Source: Caldilineaceae bacterium bin34 (GTDB lineage Bacteria; Chloroflexota; Anaerolineae; Caldilineales; Caldilineaceae). From it: a DNA stretch of 64,000 nucleotides. A program made the position numbers and the translations under genes. The notes below the pieces were generated by a model. That model was not told the origin of the DNA and made no database searches. It saw nothing but the letters and a program-made list of their open reading frames with translations. The stretch lies in contig MPMO01000003.1 in the NCBI GenBank assembly GCA_002238555.1, positions 62,001 through 126,000 on the forward strand, read 5' to 3'. This document shows, in pieces, positions 1-11,473 of the stretch (positions within the stretch are counted from its first letter, which is position 1; every line of letters begins with the position of its first letter).

Positions 1-983
1 CGTTTACCCACATCCAGCCGGCGGAACCCACTACGGCCGGATACCGGATTGCCTGTTTCGGCCAAGACCTGCTGATGGATTTCGCGGCCGTGCAACGGGA
101 GCGCCGCGCTGTCAAGGGCAAGGGAGTCAAGGGTGCCGTGGGAACGGCGGCACCGTTCGCGGAACTGCTGACAGGCACTGGCTGGACCGCCGCCCAACTG
201 GAGCAAATGGTTATGCGAAGTCTGGGTTTGGAGGCGTTTACAGTCGCAACGCAGACCATGCCCCGCAAGCAGGAACTGCAGATAGCACAGGTTCTCAGCG
301 GCATTGCCGGTTCCCTGCACAAGTTTGCCCTGGACAGCCGCATCCTCCAGAGCCGGATGATCGGCGAGTGGTCCGAAGAGTTCGGTGAACACCAGGTCGG
401 TTCAAGCGCAATGCCGTTCAAGCGCAATCCGATTGCTGCCGAAAATATCTGCAGCCTGGCGCGGCAAGTGTCGGCCCAGGTCTCGGTGGCTTGGCAGAAC
501 CATGCCAATGCCATCCTGGAGCGGACTCTCGATGACAGTGGTAACCGACGGCTGTTTCTTCCGGAACTGTTCCTTCTCACCGACGAAATCCTGCGCCGCG
601 CGGGGATACTGCTCAAGGGCCTGAGTCTGGACCGTCGGCGGAGTCGTTCGACGCTGGACGGCTACGGGCAATTCGCGGCCAGTGAACGCGTCCTGCTGGC
701 CGCGGTGCGCGCCGGCGGCAACCGCCAGGTCCTGCATGAGGTTTTGCGCCGCCACTGTATGACTGCATGGTCCGATGTGGAGCAGGGGAGAGACAATCGA
801 CTGTCCGACCTGCTGGTGGCCGATCCGGACATCCGCGCCTGGTTGCTGCCGGAGACAGTGCACTCCCTCATGTCGGTGGACACGTATCTGGGAGACGCAC
901 CGGCTCGGGCCCGGGCGGTGGGTTCCGCCATCCGGCGGGTTGCCGGCAACGGAATTGCTGCCGACGGTCCGGATGGTGCGTGA
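1..983 (+). CDS. purB: Adenylosuccinate lyase family protein, 5' truncated by window edge
   Basis: The frame is open from base 3 to the stop at 981-983, so the gene starts outside the window; 326 residues are visible. The fumarase/aspartase superfamily signature SSAMPFKRNP, carrying the flexible catalytic loop, lies at about 409-438, and the upstream THIQPAEPTT motif at about 6-35 is the conserved histidine region. Adenylosuccinate lyase cleaves SAICAR and adenylosuccinate, releasing fumarate, in purine synthesis. The Pro-Phe-Lys-Arg-Asn-Pro form of the signature and the C-terminal helical region favour PurB over argininosuccinate lyase or fumarase. The stop codon overlaps the start of the next gene (TGATG), suggesting translational coupling in one operon. 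Confidence 0.88.
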   Translation, partial: FTHIQPAEPTTAGYRIACFGQDLLMDFAAVQRERRAVKGKGVKGAVGTAAPFAELLTGTGWTAAQLEQMVMRSLGLEAFTVATQTMPRKQELQIAQVLSGIAGSLHKFALDSRILQSRMIGEWSEEFGEHQVGSSAMPFKRNPIAAENICSLARQVSAQVSVAWQNHANAILERTLDDSGNRRLFLPELFLLTDEILRRAGILLKGLSLDRRRSRSTLDGYGQFAASERVLLAAVRAGGNRQVLHEVLRRHCMTAWSDVEQGRDNRLSDLLVADPDIRAWLLPETVHSLMSVDTYLGDAPARARAVGSAIRRVAGNGIAADGPDGA

Positions 984-1960
984 TGCGGTTGGCGGTGCTG
1001 GCCGACATCCACGGCAACCTGCCTGCGCTCGAGGCCGTGGTTGCTGATGTCGAACGCCATCGGCCCGACCATGTGATCGTTGCGGGCGATCTCATCAACT
1101 CGACACCGTTCAGTGTGGAGGTGGTTGAGTTCATCATGCAGCGGGACTGGCTCGTCATCAGGGGCAACCACGAGTTCTACTATCTCGACTTCAATTCGCC
1201 CCGCGTGCATCCGGATCTCGAAAACCCGTCGCGTTGGAGGGCACTCCATCAACTCAACCGGATTGTTCCGGAGCACTTGGGAAACTACCTGGCTGTACTG
1301 CCGGACGACCTGTCGCTGAAGTGGCCAGCACACGAACCCCTGCGCGTGGTCCACGGCATGCCGGGTGATCCGCGTGCCGCCGTGTTTCCGTTTACAACCG
1401 ACGAGCAGGCCTCGGAACTGCTCGCCGGCGTGGTTGAACACACCGTGGTCACGGCCCATACCCACATACCCGGTGAACGGCAGGTGGACCGGCAGGCCCA
1501 TGCACCGTCCGCCCTGTCGCCCAATCCGCCCTTCAAGGAACCGGAGTTGCGGGCTGGCCACTGGCACATCATCAACCCCGGTTCGGTCGGGTTGCCCCTA
1601 AACGGCGATCCCGGTGCCGACTATGCGATTTTGGACAGCCTGCCGGGTGCCGACGAGGGCGAAGGCTGGACCGTTACTTTCCGCAAAGTGCCCTACAATC
1701 GAGAGAAGACGCTGCGGGCATACTTCGATCGCGGGGAGTTTCGGACGGGCGGTGCCATTGTGGAATTGTTCTACTGGGAAGTCGTGTCCGCTCGGCCCGA
1801 GATCATTGAGTTTTTCTCGTGGGCACGCCGGCAGGGCCTGAACAGCCTGGACATCGACCGGAATCTGGCCCTCTACAAGCAACACACCGGCAGGGACACG
1901 GCAATCGAAGCCATTGATCCAACAGGCTTGTACAAGACCGCCGAATTCAGGCATGCCTGA
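983..1960 (+). CDS. Metallophosphoesterase (YfcE/MJ0936-like)
   Basis: This is a 325-residue calcineurin-like phosphoesterase. The metal-binding motifs occur in order: LADIHGN near residue 5, AGDLIN near 34, RGNHEFY near 58, VHGMPGD in the middle, and TAHTHIP near 155 followed by INPGSVGLP. The fold uses a di-metal centre to hydrolyse phosphodiesters or phosphomonoesters, and the substrate cannot be told from sequence. The start is the ATG that overlaps the upstream purB stop; an in-frame extension further upstream lies inside purB and is rejected. The C-terminal part, about 90 residues after the INPGS motif, is longer than in the minimal family and looks lineage-specific. The gene overlaps the next one by 8 nt. 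Confidence 0.85.
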   Translation: MRLAVLADIHGNLPALEAVVADVERHRPDHVIVAGDLINSTPFSVEVVEFIMQRDWLVIRGNHEFYYLDFNSPRVHPDLENPSRWRALHQLNRIVPEHLGNYLAVLPDDLSLKWPAHEPLRVVHGMPGDPRAAVFPFTTDEQASELLAGVVEHTVVTAHTHIPGERQVDRQAHAPSALSPNPPFKEPELRAGHWHIINPGSVGLPLNGDPGADYAILDSLPGADEGEGWTVTFRKVPYNREKTLRAYFDRGEFRTGGAIVELFYWEVVSARPEIIEFFSWARRQGLNSLDIDRNLALYKQHTGRDTAIEAIDPTGLYKTAEFRHA

Positions 1961-3656
1961 CTCCCCAGTTACCAACCGCGATGTGGCCGAAGCCCTCCGC
2001 AATACGGCGGATCTGATGGCCTTGCAGGGAGCCAACGCCTTCCGGGTCAATGCCCTGAAACGGGCGGCCGATCAAGTGCAGGACCTGGAAATCGGCGTGG
2101 CCGACGCGGCGCACAACGGCAACCTGCGAGACATCAAGGGAATTGGCAAGAGCATAGAGGCCGAGATCGAAGCCATGGTTGATACGGGCCGCATGCCGGC
2201 CCTGGACTCCCTGGCGGAACAAATCCCCATGGGCCTCCTGGAAGTGGTCCGCGTGACCGGGGTTGGACCCCGCAAGGCCCGCCTCCTGTGGGAAACACTT
2301 GACATAAATTCACTGGCAAGCTTGGAGACGGCTGTACAGGGCCAGCAACTGAGGGAACTCAAGGGCTTTACGGCCAGAACGGAGGCTGCGCTGGCCACGG
2401 CCATCCGTCAGATCAGGGAGCGGCCTCCGCCAGAGGATCCGATCGGGTTCGTGCTTCCGGTGGTGGAATCGGTTGTTGAGGGTTTGAAGGTTGAAGGTGG
2501 ACCCGCAGTCGCGAGGGTTTCGGTGGTCGGAGATCTGAGGGAATGGCGTGCCACCGTGCGCGATCCCATGATTCTGGTGGAAACCCGCCACCCGGACGCC
2601 GTTGGCAAGGTGTTGGCCGGTCTGTCTCAGGTAGCCGCCGTGGGCAACATCGTGACCGGAACGTGCCGGGTGGTCCTGCATGCCGGCTTTGAACTGTCCG
2701 TTGTCATGACGGGTGCCGACCGTTGGGACATGTTGATGACCACACTGTCCAGTGATGGGGATGCCGCGGAGTTCATCTCCGAATTGGCCGACCGCATCGA
2801 GCCGGATCCGGTCAGTGAAAAGGGTCTGGCCCGGGTATTGGGCATTCCCGGCTTCGTGCCGGAACAACGACATCGCATTACCAAGGACCTGCACCGGTCG
2901 TTGACACCGGGTGCCGATCTGGTGAGCCTCGCCGATCTGACGGGCGAACTTCACGGGCATTCGACCTATAGCGACGGTCACCAGTCCATTGAGCAGATGG
3001 CAAGGGCCGCCCAAGGCCGCGGATACAGTTATTGGGCGGTCACCGATCACGGGCTGGGCCACGGGTTTGGCGACAGCATGGATGCCGCCAGACTGGAGAA
3101 TCAAGCGTCCGAAATCAACGGCCTGAACGCGTTGTTTGAGGAGGAAGGGCTGGACTTCCGACTATTGAAGGGCATCGAAGCCGAAATCCATGCGGATGGT
3201 TCGCTTGGATTGGACGATGGTACGCTGGCCTGTTTGGATGTCGTCGTAGCCAGCATTCACGGTTCCCTGCGGCAGGACCGGGACACCATTACCGAACGTT
3301 GTCTGCGGGCGGTGGCCAATCCCCATGTTGACATTCTGGGCCATCCCACGAGTCGTCTTCTGGGACGCCGTGATCCATCCGCCCTGGACATGGAAGCTGT
3401 GTGCCGGGCTTGCAGGGAGCATGGAACCGCCCTGGAAATCAACTGCAATCCCGCCCGTTTGGACTTGGGCGACGAACTGGCCCGCATGGCGGCTCGCCAT
3501 GGTTGCCTCCTGGTCCTGAATTGCGACGCTCACGATGTCAACCACTTCGATTTCATCCGATATGGGCTGGGAAGCGCCCGACGCGCCGAGTTGCAGCCGT
3601 CACAGGTACTCAACACGCGGCCCGTCGACGCGGTTCTTGGGTGGTTCAACAGCTGA
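1953..3656 (+). CDS. PolX-like protein: HhH + degenerate polymerase X domain + intact PHP domain
   Basis: The 567-residue protein has the bacterial PolX layout. An N-terminal 8-kDa-like domain carries helix-hairpin-helix segments (DIKGIGKSIEAEIE, VTGVGPRKAR), then comes a polymerase-beta-like palm, then a C-terminal PHP domain from about residue 330. The PHP metal ligands are intact: ELHGHSTYSDG, TDHGLGHG, GIEAEIHADG, ASIHGS, LGHPTSRLLGR, EINCNP, NCDAHD. The palm looks catalytically dead. The usual G-S...R and D-x-D motif is replaced by VVGDLREW...RDPM (residues 204-206 are D-P-M), and the third carboxylate strand reads FELSVV with no Asp. It is therefore probably a PHP-type 3'-5' exonuclease or AP endonuclease with a structural palm. 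Its neighbour ligA supports a repair role. ATG at 1953 is chosen because the next upstream start lies deep in the preceding gene. Confidence 0.82.
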   Translation: MPDSPVTNRDVAEALRNTADLMALQGANAFRVNALKRAADQVQDLEIGVADAAHNGNLRDIKGIGKSIEAEIEAMVDTGRMPALDSLAEQIPMGLLEVVRVTGVGPRKARLLWETLDINSLASLETAVQGQQLRELKGFTARTEAALATAIRQIRERPPPEDPIGFVLPVVESVVEGLKVEGGPAVARVSVVGDLREWRATVRDPMILVETRHPDAVGKVLAGLSQVAAVGNIVTGTCRVVLHAGFELSVVMTGADRWDMLMTTLSSDGDAAEFISELADRIEPDPVSEKGLARVLGIPGFVPEQRHRITKDLHRSLTPGADLVSLADLTGELHGHSTYSDGHQSIEQMARAAQGRGYSYWAVTDHGLGHGFGDSMDAARLENQASEINGLNALFEEEGLDFRLLKGIEAEIHADGSLGLDDGTLACLDVVVASIHGSLRQDRDTITERCLRAVANPHVDILGHPTSRLLGRRDPSALDMEAVCRACREHGTALEINCNPARLDLGDELARMAARHGCLLVLNCDAHDVNHFDFIRYGLGSARRAELQPSQVLNTRPVDAVLGWFNS

Positions 3657-3691
3657 CATGCTGGTGCTGAGCAGGCGACGGGAATAGCATC

Positions 3692-6479
<2,788 letters not shown>

Positions 6480-6516
6480 CCGGAGGGCATTCCGGCAGGG
6501 GTCAGGTGCCTTGGTG

Positions 6517-8055
6517 CTAAGCCACGGCCGCCCGCATGCGGGCGACGGCCTCCTCCAACAGTGATTGGCTGGTGCCCAGATTGATGCGGGCCCACGTGTG
6601 ACCACCGGTCGTGTGGTAGCGGCTTCCATCACTCAATGCCACCCGGGCGTGGTTGAGAAAGAATCGGTAGGGATTTTCCACCACGGCGCCGAAGTCAACC
6701 CAGCTGAGGTACGTGCCTTCCGGCCGCGTGGTTCGGACACCGGGGAAGGCGGCGAGCAGTGCTTGTTCCATGTAGTCGCGGTTGGTGGTCAGGGTCTGGC
6801 GCAACTCTTCAAGCCAGGTACGGCAGTCCGGATGACTGTAGGCGGCCAAGGCTGCCGCGTAGCCCATGACGTTGACATGGGGCACAATGCCCATGGCAAC
6901 CTGTTCCACCAGGGTGCGCAACGCCGGGTTGGGCACGATAGCCACACTGCAACCCAAACCGGGCATGTTGTATGTCTTGCTGGGCGCCATCAGCGTGATC
7001 GTCGAGTCGGCGATTTCCGGCTCAAGCGAGGCGATGGGCAGGTGCCGGCGGCCTTCGTGCATGAGGTCGCAGTGGATCTCGTCCGAGCAAATCACGACGC
7101 TGCGGTTGAGGCAGAACTCGGCCAGTTCCAATAGTTCTTGCCGGTCCAGGCTGCGGCCAGTCGGGTTGTGGGGATTGCACAGGAGAAACAGGGCGGTGGA
7201 ATCGTCTGCGGCCGCCCGGAACCGCTCCATGTCCAATTTGAAGTGCAGCAGGCCGTCGTTGTGGTCATGCAGCATCGGTATGGACTGCAGCTTTCTGTCC
7301 TGCAACCCCGGCGCGGCCAGGAACGGCGGGTAGACGGGTTCGTGTGTCATTACACCGGAACCGGACCGGCCGATGGCACGGACTACCAGGTTCAGGCCGG
7401 ACACCAGACCCGGCAGGAAGACCAGTTGGTCCGGGGATACGTGCCAGTCGTACTGTTCAAGCAGATGGGTGCAGAACCATTCGCCCACAGCCTCTTCCGT
7501 GGCCCCGTAGCCAAAGATGCCGTGTGCGGCCCGCACCTGCAGCGCCTTGATGATGGGTTCCGGGGATCGGAAATCCATGTCGGCAACCCATAGTGGGATC
7601 ACATCGCGGTCATATGTTTCCCACTTGCTCGAATCCCAGCCGCGGCGATCAACGTAAATCATGGTGTTTGGCTCCGAAGGAACGGGTACGGTGAGCCGGT
7701 TGTCAACGGCGTATTCGTCCACCGCCAGGTACTGTCGGTCGTTGTCCGGCGAGGACTTCATCACGGCCCGTGACATGGCTGTGGTGGCGATTGGGTTGGT
7801 TACCAGCAACAGGAATCCAAGGGCAACCATCAGCAGGAGCGAACCTTTTTCGTGGTTACCCACAAATTGGAAGTAATAACCCGTGGCCAGCAGCAGAAGA
7901 AGAATCCCCAGAGATGATCCGAGGCCGGCCGCGTGCATGCGGGCGAGCGCGTTCGTCATGCGCAGGACCCCCAGCGATGCCGTCAGCATCAATAGGGTGC
8001 CCAAACCCATGACGCCCAGCAGCATCCAATATTCCCAGTGGTTGAGGACTTCCAT
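6517..8055 (-). CDS. In-frame fusion: MrpG/MnhG antiporter subunit + PatB/MalY-type aminotransferase
   Basis: One uninterrupted frame (512 residues from ATG 8055) encodes two unrelated families. Residues 1 to about 105 form the small three-helix antiporter subunit MrpG (LGVLRMTNALARMHA, LLVTNPIATTAMSRA). A roughly 30-residue hydrophilic linker follows. From residue 132 (ATG at 7662) there is a complete PatB/MalY fold-type I PLP enzyme: WVADMDF, NPHNPTG, SDEIHCDL and the Schiff-base lysine in APSKTYNMPG. PatB enzymes are cystathionine beta-lyase-like C-S lyases. The internal ATG has a GGAG about 9 nt upstream and forms ATGA with an out-of-frame TGA, so separate translation of the enzyme remains possible. 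An upstream in-frame TTG at 8085 would overlap mrpF and lacks a ribosome site. Confidence 0.85.
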   Translation of the reverse strand: MEVLNHWEYWMLLGVMGLGTLLMLTASLGVLRMTNALARMHAAGLGSSLGILLLLLATGYYFQFVGNHEKGSLLLMVALGFLLLVTNPIATTAMSRAVMKSSPDNDRQYLAVDEYAVDNRLTVPVPSEPNTMIYVDRRGWDSSKWETYDRDVIPLWVADMDFRSPEPIIKALQVRAAHGIFGYGATEEAVGEWFCTHLLEQYDWHVSPDQLVFLPGLVSGLNLVVRAIGRSGSGVMTHEPVYPPFLAAPGLQDRKLQSIPMLHDHNDGLLHFKLDMERFRAAADDSTALFLLCNPHNPTGRSLDRQELLELAEFCLNRSVVICSDEIHCDLMHEGRRHLPIASLEPEIADSTITLMAPSKTYNMPGLGCSVAIVPNPALRTLVEQVAMGIVPHVNVMGYAAALAAYSHPDCRTWLEELRQTLTTNRDYMEQALLAAFPGVRTTRPEGTYLSWVDFGAVVENPYRFFLNHARVALSDGSRYHTTGGHTWARINLGTSQSLLEEAVARMRAAVA

Positions 8056-8068
8056 GGGTATGCCCGCG

Positions 8069-8347
8069 TCAGCCGTCCCCTTCAAGGAATCGGGACAGCA
8101 GGACCGTTCCCAGGAACCCGAGCACGGCGGTCACAATGGCCACGTCGTAGATGTCCGAACGTCCCAGCAACATGGACACGAGCAGGACCACGGCCACGGC
8201 CTGCACCGCCAGGAGGTCGAAGGACACTGTCCTGTCAGGAGTTTCCGGGCCGCGCACCAAGCGGATAACGGTCAGCACCATCGATACGGCGATAATCAGC
8301 AGGCAGAATTGGACGCCGGTTTGAAACGGCGCGTAGGCGGATTCCAT
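8069..8347 (-). CDS. mrpF: Na+(K+)/H+ antiporter subunit MrpF
   Basis: This is a 92-residue membrane protein with three predicted helices and the family motif RGPETPDRTVSFDLL, followed by SDIYDVAIVTAVLGFLGTVL. MrpF is a small accessory subunit of the multi-subunit Mrp cation/proton antiporter. ATG at 8347 is chosen because it lies 5 nt after the mrpE stop and gives the standard length; a longer upstream extension would lie within mrpE. It is the sixth gene of a canonical A-B-C-D-E-F-G order. Confidence 0.93.
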   Translation of the reverse strand: MESAYAPFQTGVQFCLLIIAVSMVLTVIRLVRGPETPDRTVSFDLLAVQAVAVVLLVSMLLGRSDIYDVAIVTAVLGFLGTVLLSRFLEGDG

Positions 8348-8351
8348 GGCG

Positions 8352-8873
8352 CTACTCACGGGCCAGTTGCATGATGCGCCGTTCAAATCCGTGGCGCGTC
8401 TGCAACCGGAACTGTTCCGGGTCGCGACCGTCCAATAGGTGCACGTACAACAGCCGCCGGCCGTCGGGACGGAAGCGGCTGTCGACCGCAATGGTGCCGG
8501 GTGTCAAGGTGATCGACGAGGCGAGCAACAGAGTTTCGATGTCCGTGTCGGCCCACAACTCGTAGGCCACCAATGCCTGAGGGTGTCTTTTGCCGGTGAG
8601 GATGTTCACAGCCACCACGATGCAGGATGCGGCAATCTGCCACGTGAGATATCCGACGTAGAAGAAGATGCGGGTGAGCCAGCGCAGATACGACCTGCGG
8701 TAGATTGTCAACACCACGGCCACGAACAGGAATCCGCCGGCAGCTGTCCTGAGCGTAAACGTGCTGTTGAACACCATCCACAGGATGGCCATCAGGGTGT
8801 TGCCAACCAGCATGACGAGGTGACGCCAAACGGCGAACCGCTCGGTAGCCAACTTGGTTGCGTCTTGGGTCAT
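8352..8873 (-). CDS. mrpE: Na+(K+)/H+ antiporter subunit MrpE
   Basis: The protein has 173 residues. The hydrophobic N-terminal half is followed by the MrpE core LTWQIAASCIVVAVNIL and the conserved SSITLTPGTIAVD segment, then a cytoplasmic tail with LYVHLLDG. MrpE is needed for assembly of the Mrp complex and is not itself similar to respiratory complex I subunits. The length and motif order are typical. It lies 25 nt downstream of mrpD and 5 nt upstream of mrpF, consistent with a single transcript. Confidence 0.95.
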   Translation of the reverse strand: MTQDATKLATERFAVWRHLVMLVGNTLMAILWMVFNSTFTLRTAAGGFLFVAVVLTIYRRSYLRWLTRIFFYVGYLTWQIAASCIVVAVNILTGKRHPQALVAYELWADTDIETLLLASSITLTPGTIAVDSRFRPDGRRLLYVHLLDGRDPEQFRLQTRHGFERRIMQLARE

Positions 8874-8897
8874 GTCCCGATGCCTTCCCCTGCAATC

Positions 8898-10499
8898 CTA
8901 ATGGCTTGCGTCCGCCAGATGGCCGGCGAGAGCCACGCTGTCGATGTAGGCTTCCACGTCCGTCAGCGTTGCCGCAGCCTGGTTGGCTACGCTCCAGGCA
9001 CTTTCGCCAAACACCCCCATTAACAGACTGCATCCGACCAGCACTGCAATCGGAGTTAGGGTAAGCATGCCGAAACCGGGCCCAAGTCGGGTGGGAGCGG
9101 CCGCTGGCCCGTCCGTGTTCCGGACCGGCGGCGGGGCTCCCCAGAACGCGCCTTGCCAGAGGCGCATGATCATGTACAGGGTTACGAAGCTGGACAGGAC
9201 CGCGACGGCCAGGAGCAGCCACTGTTCCATGGAAATCATCAGGAGCAACAGGCCCAGTTTTCCAGTGAAGCCGCTGAACGGAGGGATGCCGGCCAGCGAA
9301 AGTGCCGTCAGAAAGAACCAGATCGCCAACCACTGGCGATGCGCCAGTAGACCTCCGGTACCTCCGTCCGGTCCGGGGACCACCCTTCCTGTTTGTAGTT
9401 CCAATTCAATCGCCCCTCCCGCCATGAGCACGGCGGTCTTGACGACCATGTGGTGGGCCAAGTACAGGATGGCCGGTGCCAGGCCGACGGCCAATACCCC
9501 GTTGCGCGTGCCGGCCAGTGCCAGCCCGGCAAAGATGAAGCCGATGTGGCTGACAATCTGAAAGCTGAGGGCGCGCCTCAGAGTGTCTCCGGACAGGCCT
9601 CCCAGTGTGCCCACGACCATGGAAGCGCCGGCCAATGCCAGGAAGGCAGGTTGCCAGGCAGCCAATTGCTCGGGGAACAGGAGTGGAAAAAGTCGGAACA
9701 GCGAATAGAGACCAACCTTGGTCAACAGGCCTCCAAACAGGGCATTGACCACCGGGTGGGTGGTGTGATAGCTGCAAGGCAGCCAAAAATGCAGGGGGAA
9801 AAGGGCCGACTTGCCGGCGAACGCCACAAACAGTAGGCCGGCCATCATCGGCACAAGCCAGGCCGGGAGGTTCGGTTGGCGCAGCAATACGGCAATGTGG
9901 GCAAAGTTGAGTGTGCCGAGTGTCCCGTAGGCAACGGCCACGGCACCCAGAAACACCATGCTGCCAAGCAGATTGAGGACCACGAAACGCAACCCGCCCC
10001 TGATCTGATCCCGTTGTCCGCCGAGCGTAACCAGCACAAAGCTGGTGATGACAAGGATCTCAAAGAACACGTAAAGGTTGAACAGGTCGCCTGCCAGAAA
10101 AGTTCCGTTGACACCCATGAGAAGAAACAGGGACAGGGGGTAGAACCCCATCCGATCCCGCTGATCGAGAACGTCGATCGCGAATGGAACGGTGCCCAGG
10201 TAAATCACAGCCGTCAGCAACAGAAGCAGGGCCGAGAACACATCCGCCACCAGCACGATTCCAAACGGGCCGTGATGGCCTCCCACATGAAGGACCAGGT
10301 TGGTTCCCTGCACGGTCCGCGCCATCAGCCACAGGGCCAGGATGAGATTGACGATCCCGGCCAGCAGGGCCGCCAGACTGTGCGTGTGCAGACGCGGGAG
10401 CAATTGAAACCGCGGTATCAACAGGCTCCCTCCGGCTGCGCACAAAGGGATGATCGCGAACAGGGCAAGGAGGTTGGCCAGGTTTGAACTGTCGGTCAC
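8898..10499 (-). CDS. mrpD: Na+(K+)/H+ antiporter subunit MrpD
   Basis: The 533-residue polytopic protein of the NuoL/M/N family has about 14 hydrophobic segments. Conserved proton-path elements are visible: the acidic residue in LYVFFEILVI, the lysine in AGKSALFPLHFWLP, and the downstream HHMVVKTAVLMAGG segment. MrpD is one of the two large proton-translocating subunits of the antiporter. It starts with GTG at 10499, overlapping the mrpC stop by 4 nt (GTGA), a translational-coupling arrangement. Length and motifs look intact. Confidence 0.95.
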   Translation of the reverse strand: MTDSSNLANLLALFAIIPLCAAGGSLLIPRFQLLPRLHTHSLAALLAGIVNLILALWLMARTVQGTNLVLHVGGHHGPFGIVLVADVFSALLLLLTAVIYLGTVPFAIDVLDQRDRMGFYPLSLFLLMGVNGTFLAGDLFNLYVFFEILVITSFVLVTLGGQRDQIRGGLRFVVLNLLGSMVFLGAVAVAYGTLGTLNFAHIAVLLRQPNLPAWLVPMMAGLLFVAFAGKSALFPLHFWLPCSYHTTHPVVNALFGGLLTKVGLYSLFRLFPLLFPEQLAAWQPAFLALAGASMVVGTLGGLSGDTLRRALSFQIVSHIGFIFAGLALAGTRNGVLAVGLAPAILYLAHHMVVKTAVLMAGGAIELELQTGRVVPGPDGGTGGLLAHRQWLAIWFFLTALSLAGIPPFSGFTGKLGLLLLMISMEQWLLLAVAVLSSFVTLYMIMRLWQGAFWGAPPPVRNTDGPAAAPTRLGPGFGMLTLTPIAVLVGCSLLMGVFGESAWSVANQAAATLTDVEAYIDSVALAGHLADASH

Positions 10500-10960
10500 C
10501 GGGTCGCTCCTGTTGCATCCGCACCGGGCGCGGCCGAGCGGGGTTCGCTCAAGGTGTCCTCGAGGTACATGTAGTCGTCGGGTTCCCCGGAGCGGCCTGG
10601 ACTGAAGTGCTCGACTTCATGGTAGGCGGTGCCGTCTCGTACCTCGTGCAACCGCTGAACCAGCGCGATCAGATAAGCGGTTACCCCGAAGCCAATCACG
10701 ATCGCGGTCAGAATCAGCGCGTGGGGCAGGGGATCGGCAAAATGGCCGGCTCCCGGCCATTCATCGGCCTTCCGCGGCGGCAAGGGCAGGATCGGTACGG
10801 TTCCCGCGGTCAGTCCGGTGGCGCTGAATATGATGAGGTTGAAGGCGTGGCTGATCAGCCCCAGACCCAAAATCAGCTTCATGGCATGTTGGCGCAGGAT
10901 CAAGTATGTGCCCGACCCCAACAACAGCGTGACGAGCAAGGCCAGCAGCAGAACACTCAT
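10496..10960 (-). CDS. mrpC: Na+(K+)/H+ antiporter subunit MrpC (NuoK-like)
   Basis: The 154-residue NuoK-like subunit has three hydrophobic helices, with SGTYLILRQHAMKLILGLGLISHAFNL followed by DPLPHALILTAIVIGFGVTA, the latter being the hallmark of the MrpC/NuoK family. A hydrophilic tail of about 45 residues follows the last helix. It overlaps mrpB (upstream) and mrpD (downstream) by 4 nt each, so translation is probably coupled. Confidence 0.95.
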   Translation of the reverse strand: MSVLLLALLVTLLLGSGTYLILRQHAMKLILGLGLISHAFNLIIFSATGLTAGTVPILPLPPRKADEWPGAGHFADPLPHALILTAIVIGFGVTAYLIALVQRLHEVRDGTAYHEVEHFSPGRSGEPDDYMYLEDTLSEPRSAAPGADATGATR

Positions 10961-11445
10961 GACGGTGGCGGGACCTGCTCTTGACCGACCGACCGGTCTT
11001 CCATGTCCTCCATGTCCAGCAGTTGTTCCAATCGGGCCGACCGGGTCAGCGTGAGATCCAGGAGGAAGAGTGACGTTACCGACATGACGACCAGGAATAC
11101 GCCAAAGTCAAAGGCCAGGGCCGTACTGAATTCAACCTCCAGCCAAGGCAGGTGGAAGTACACCGGTGCGAACACGGTGCCGGACTGCGGCCAGCCGAAG
11201 ATGATTGCCAACACTGCGGTCAGCAGGCCCAGGCCGGACACCGGTAGCAGCAGGCGGCCGACCCGTCTCTGAACCGTCACGGCACCTTGGCTGATGATGG
11301 CCAGCTCGACCACCGCGGCGGCCATCAAACCGCCGACAAAACCGCCACCGGGCAGCAGGTGGCCCCTTAGGAGAAAAAAGAACGCCAGCAGAATCAAGGC
11401 CGCGGTGAGGCCATTCAGGACGTATTTCAGATAGAGTTCGGTCAC
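10957..11445 (-). CDS. mrpB: Na+(K+)/H+ antiporter subunit MrpB
   Basis: The 162-residue membrane protein contains the MnhB-domain motif GHLLPGGGFVGGLMAAA and four hydrophobic segments. A C-terminal acidic tail (LLDMEDMED) is predicted to be cytoplasmic. It begins with GTG at 11445, 28 nt after the mrpA stop. MrpB is an essential small subunit of the antiporter complex. Gene order and length match the standard operon. Confidence 0.94.
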   Translation of the reverse strand: MTELYLKYVLNGLTAALILLAFFFLLRGHLLPGGGFVGGLMAAAVVELAIISQGAVTVQRRVGRLLLPVSGLGLLTAVLAIIFGWPQSGTVFAPVYFHLPWLEVEFSTALAFDFGVFLVVMSVTSLFLLDLTLTRSARLEQLLDMEDMEDRSVGQEQVPPPS

Positions 11446-11473
11446 GGCACCCCCACGTCCGGGTCAATCCCAC

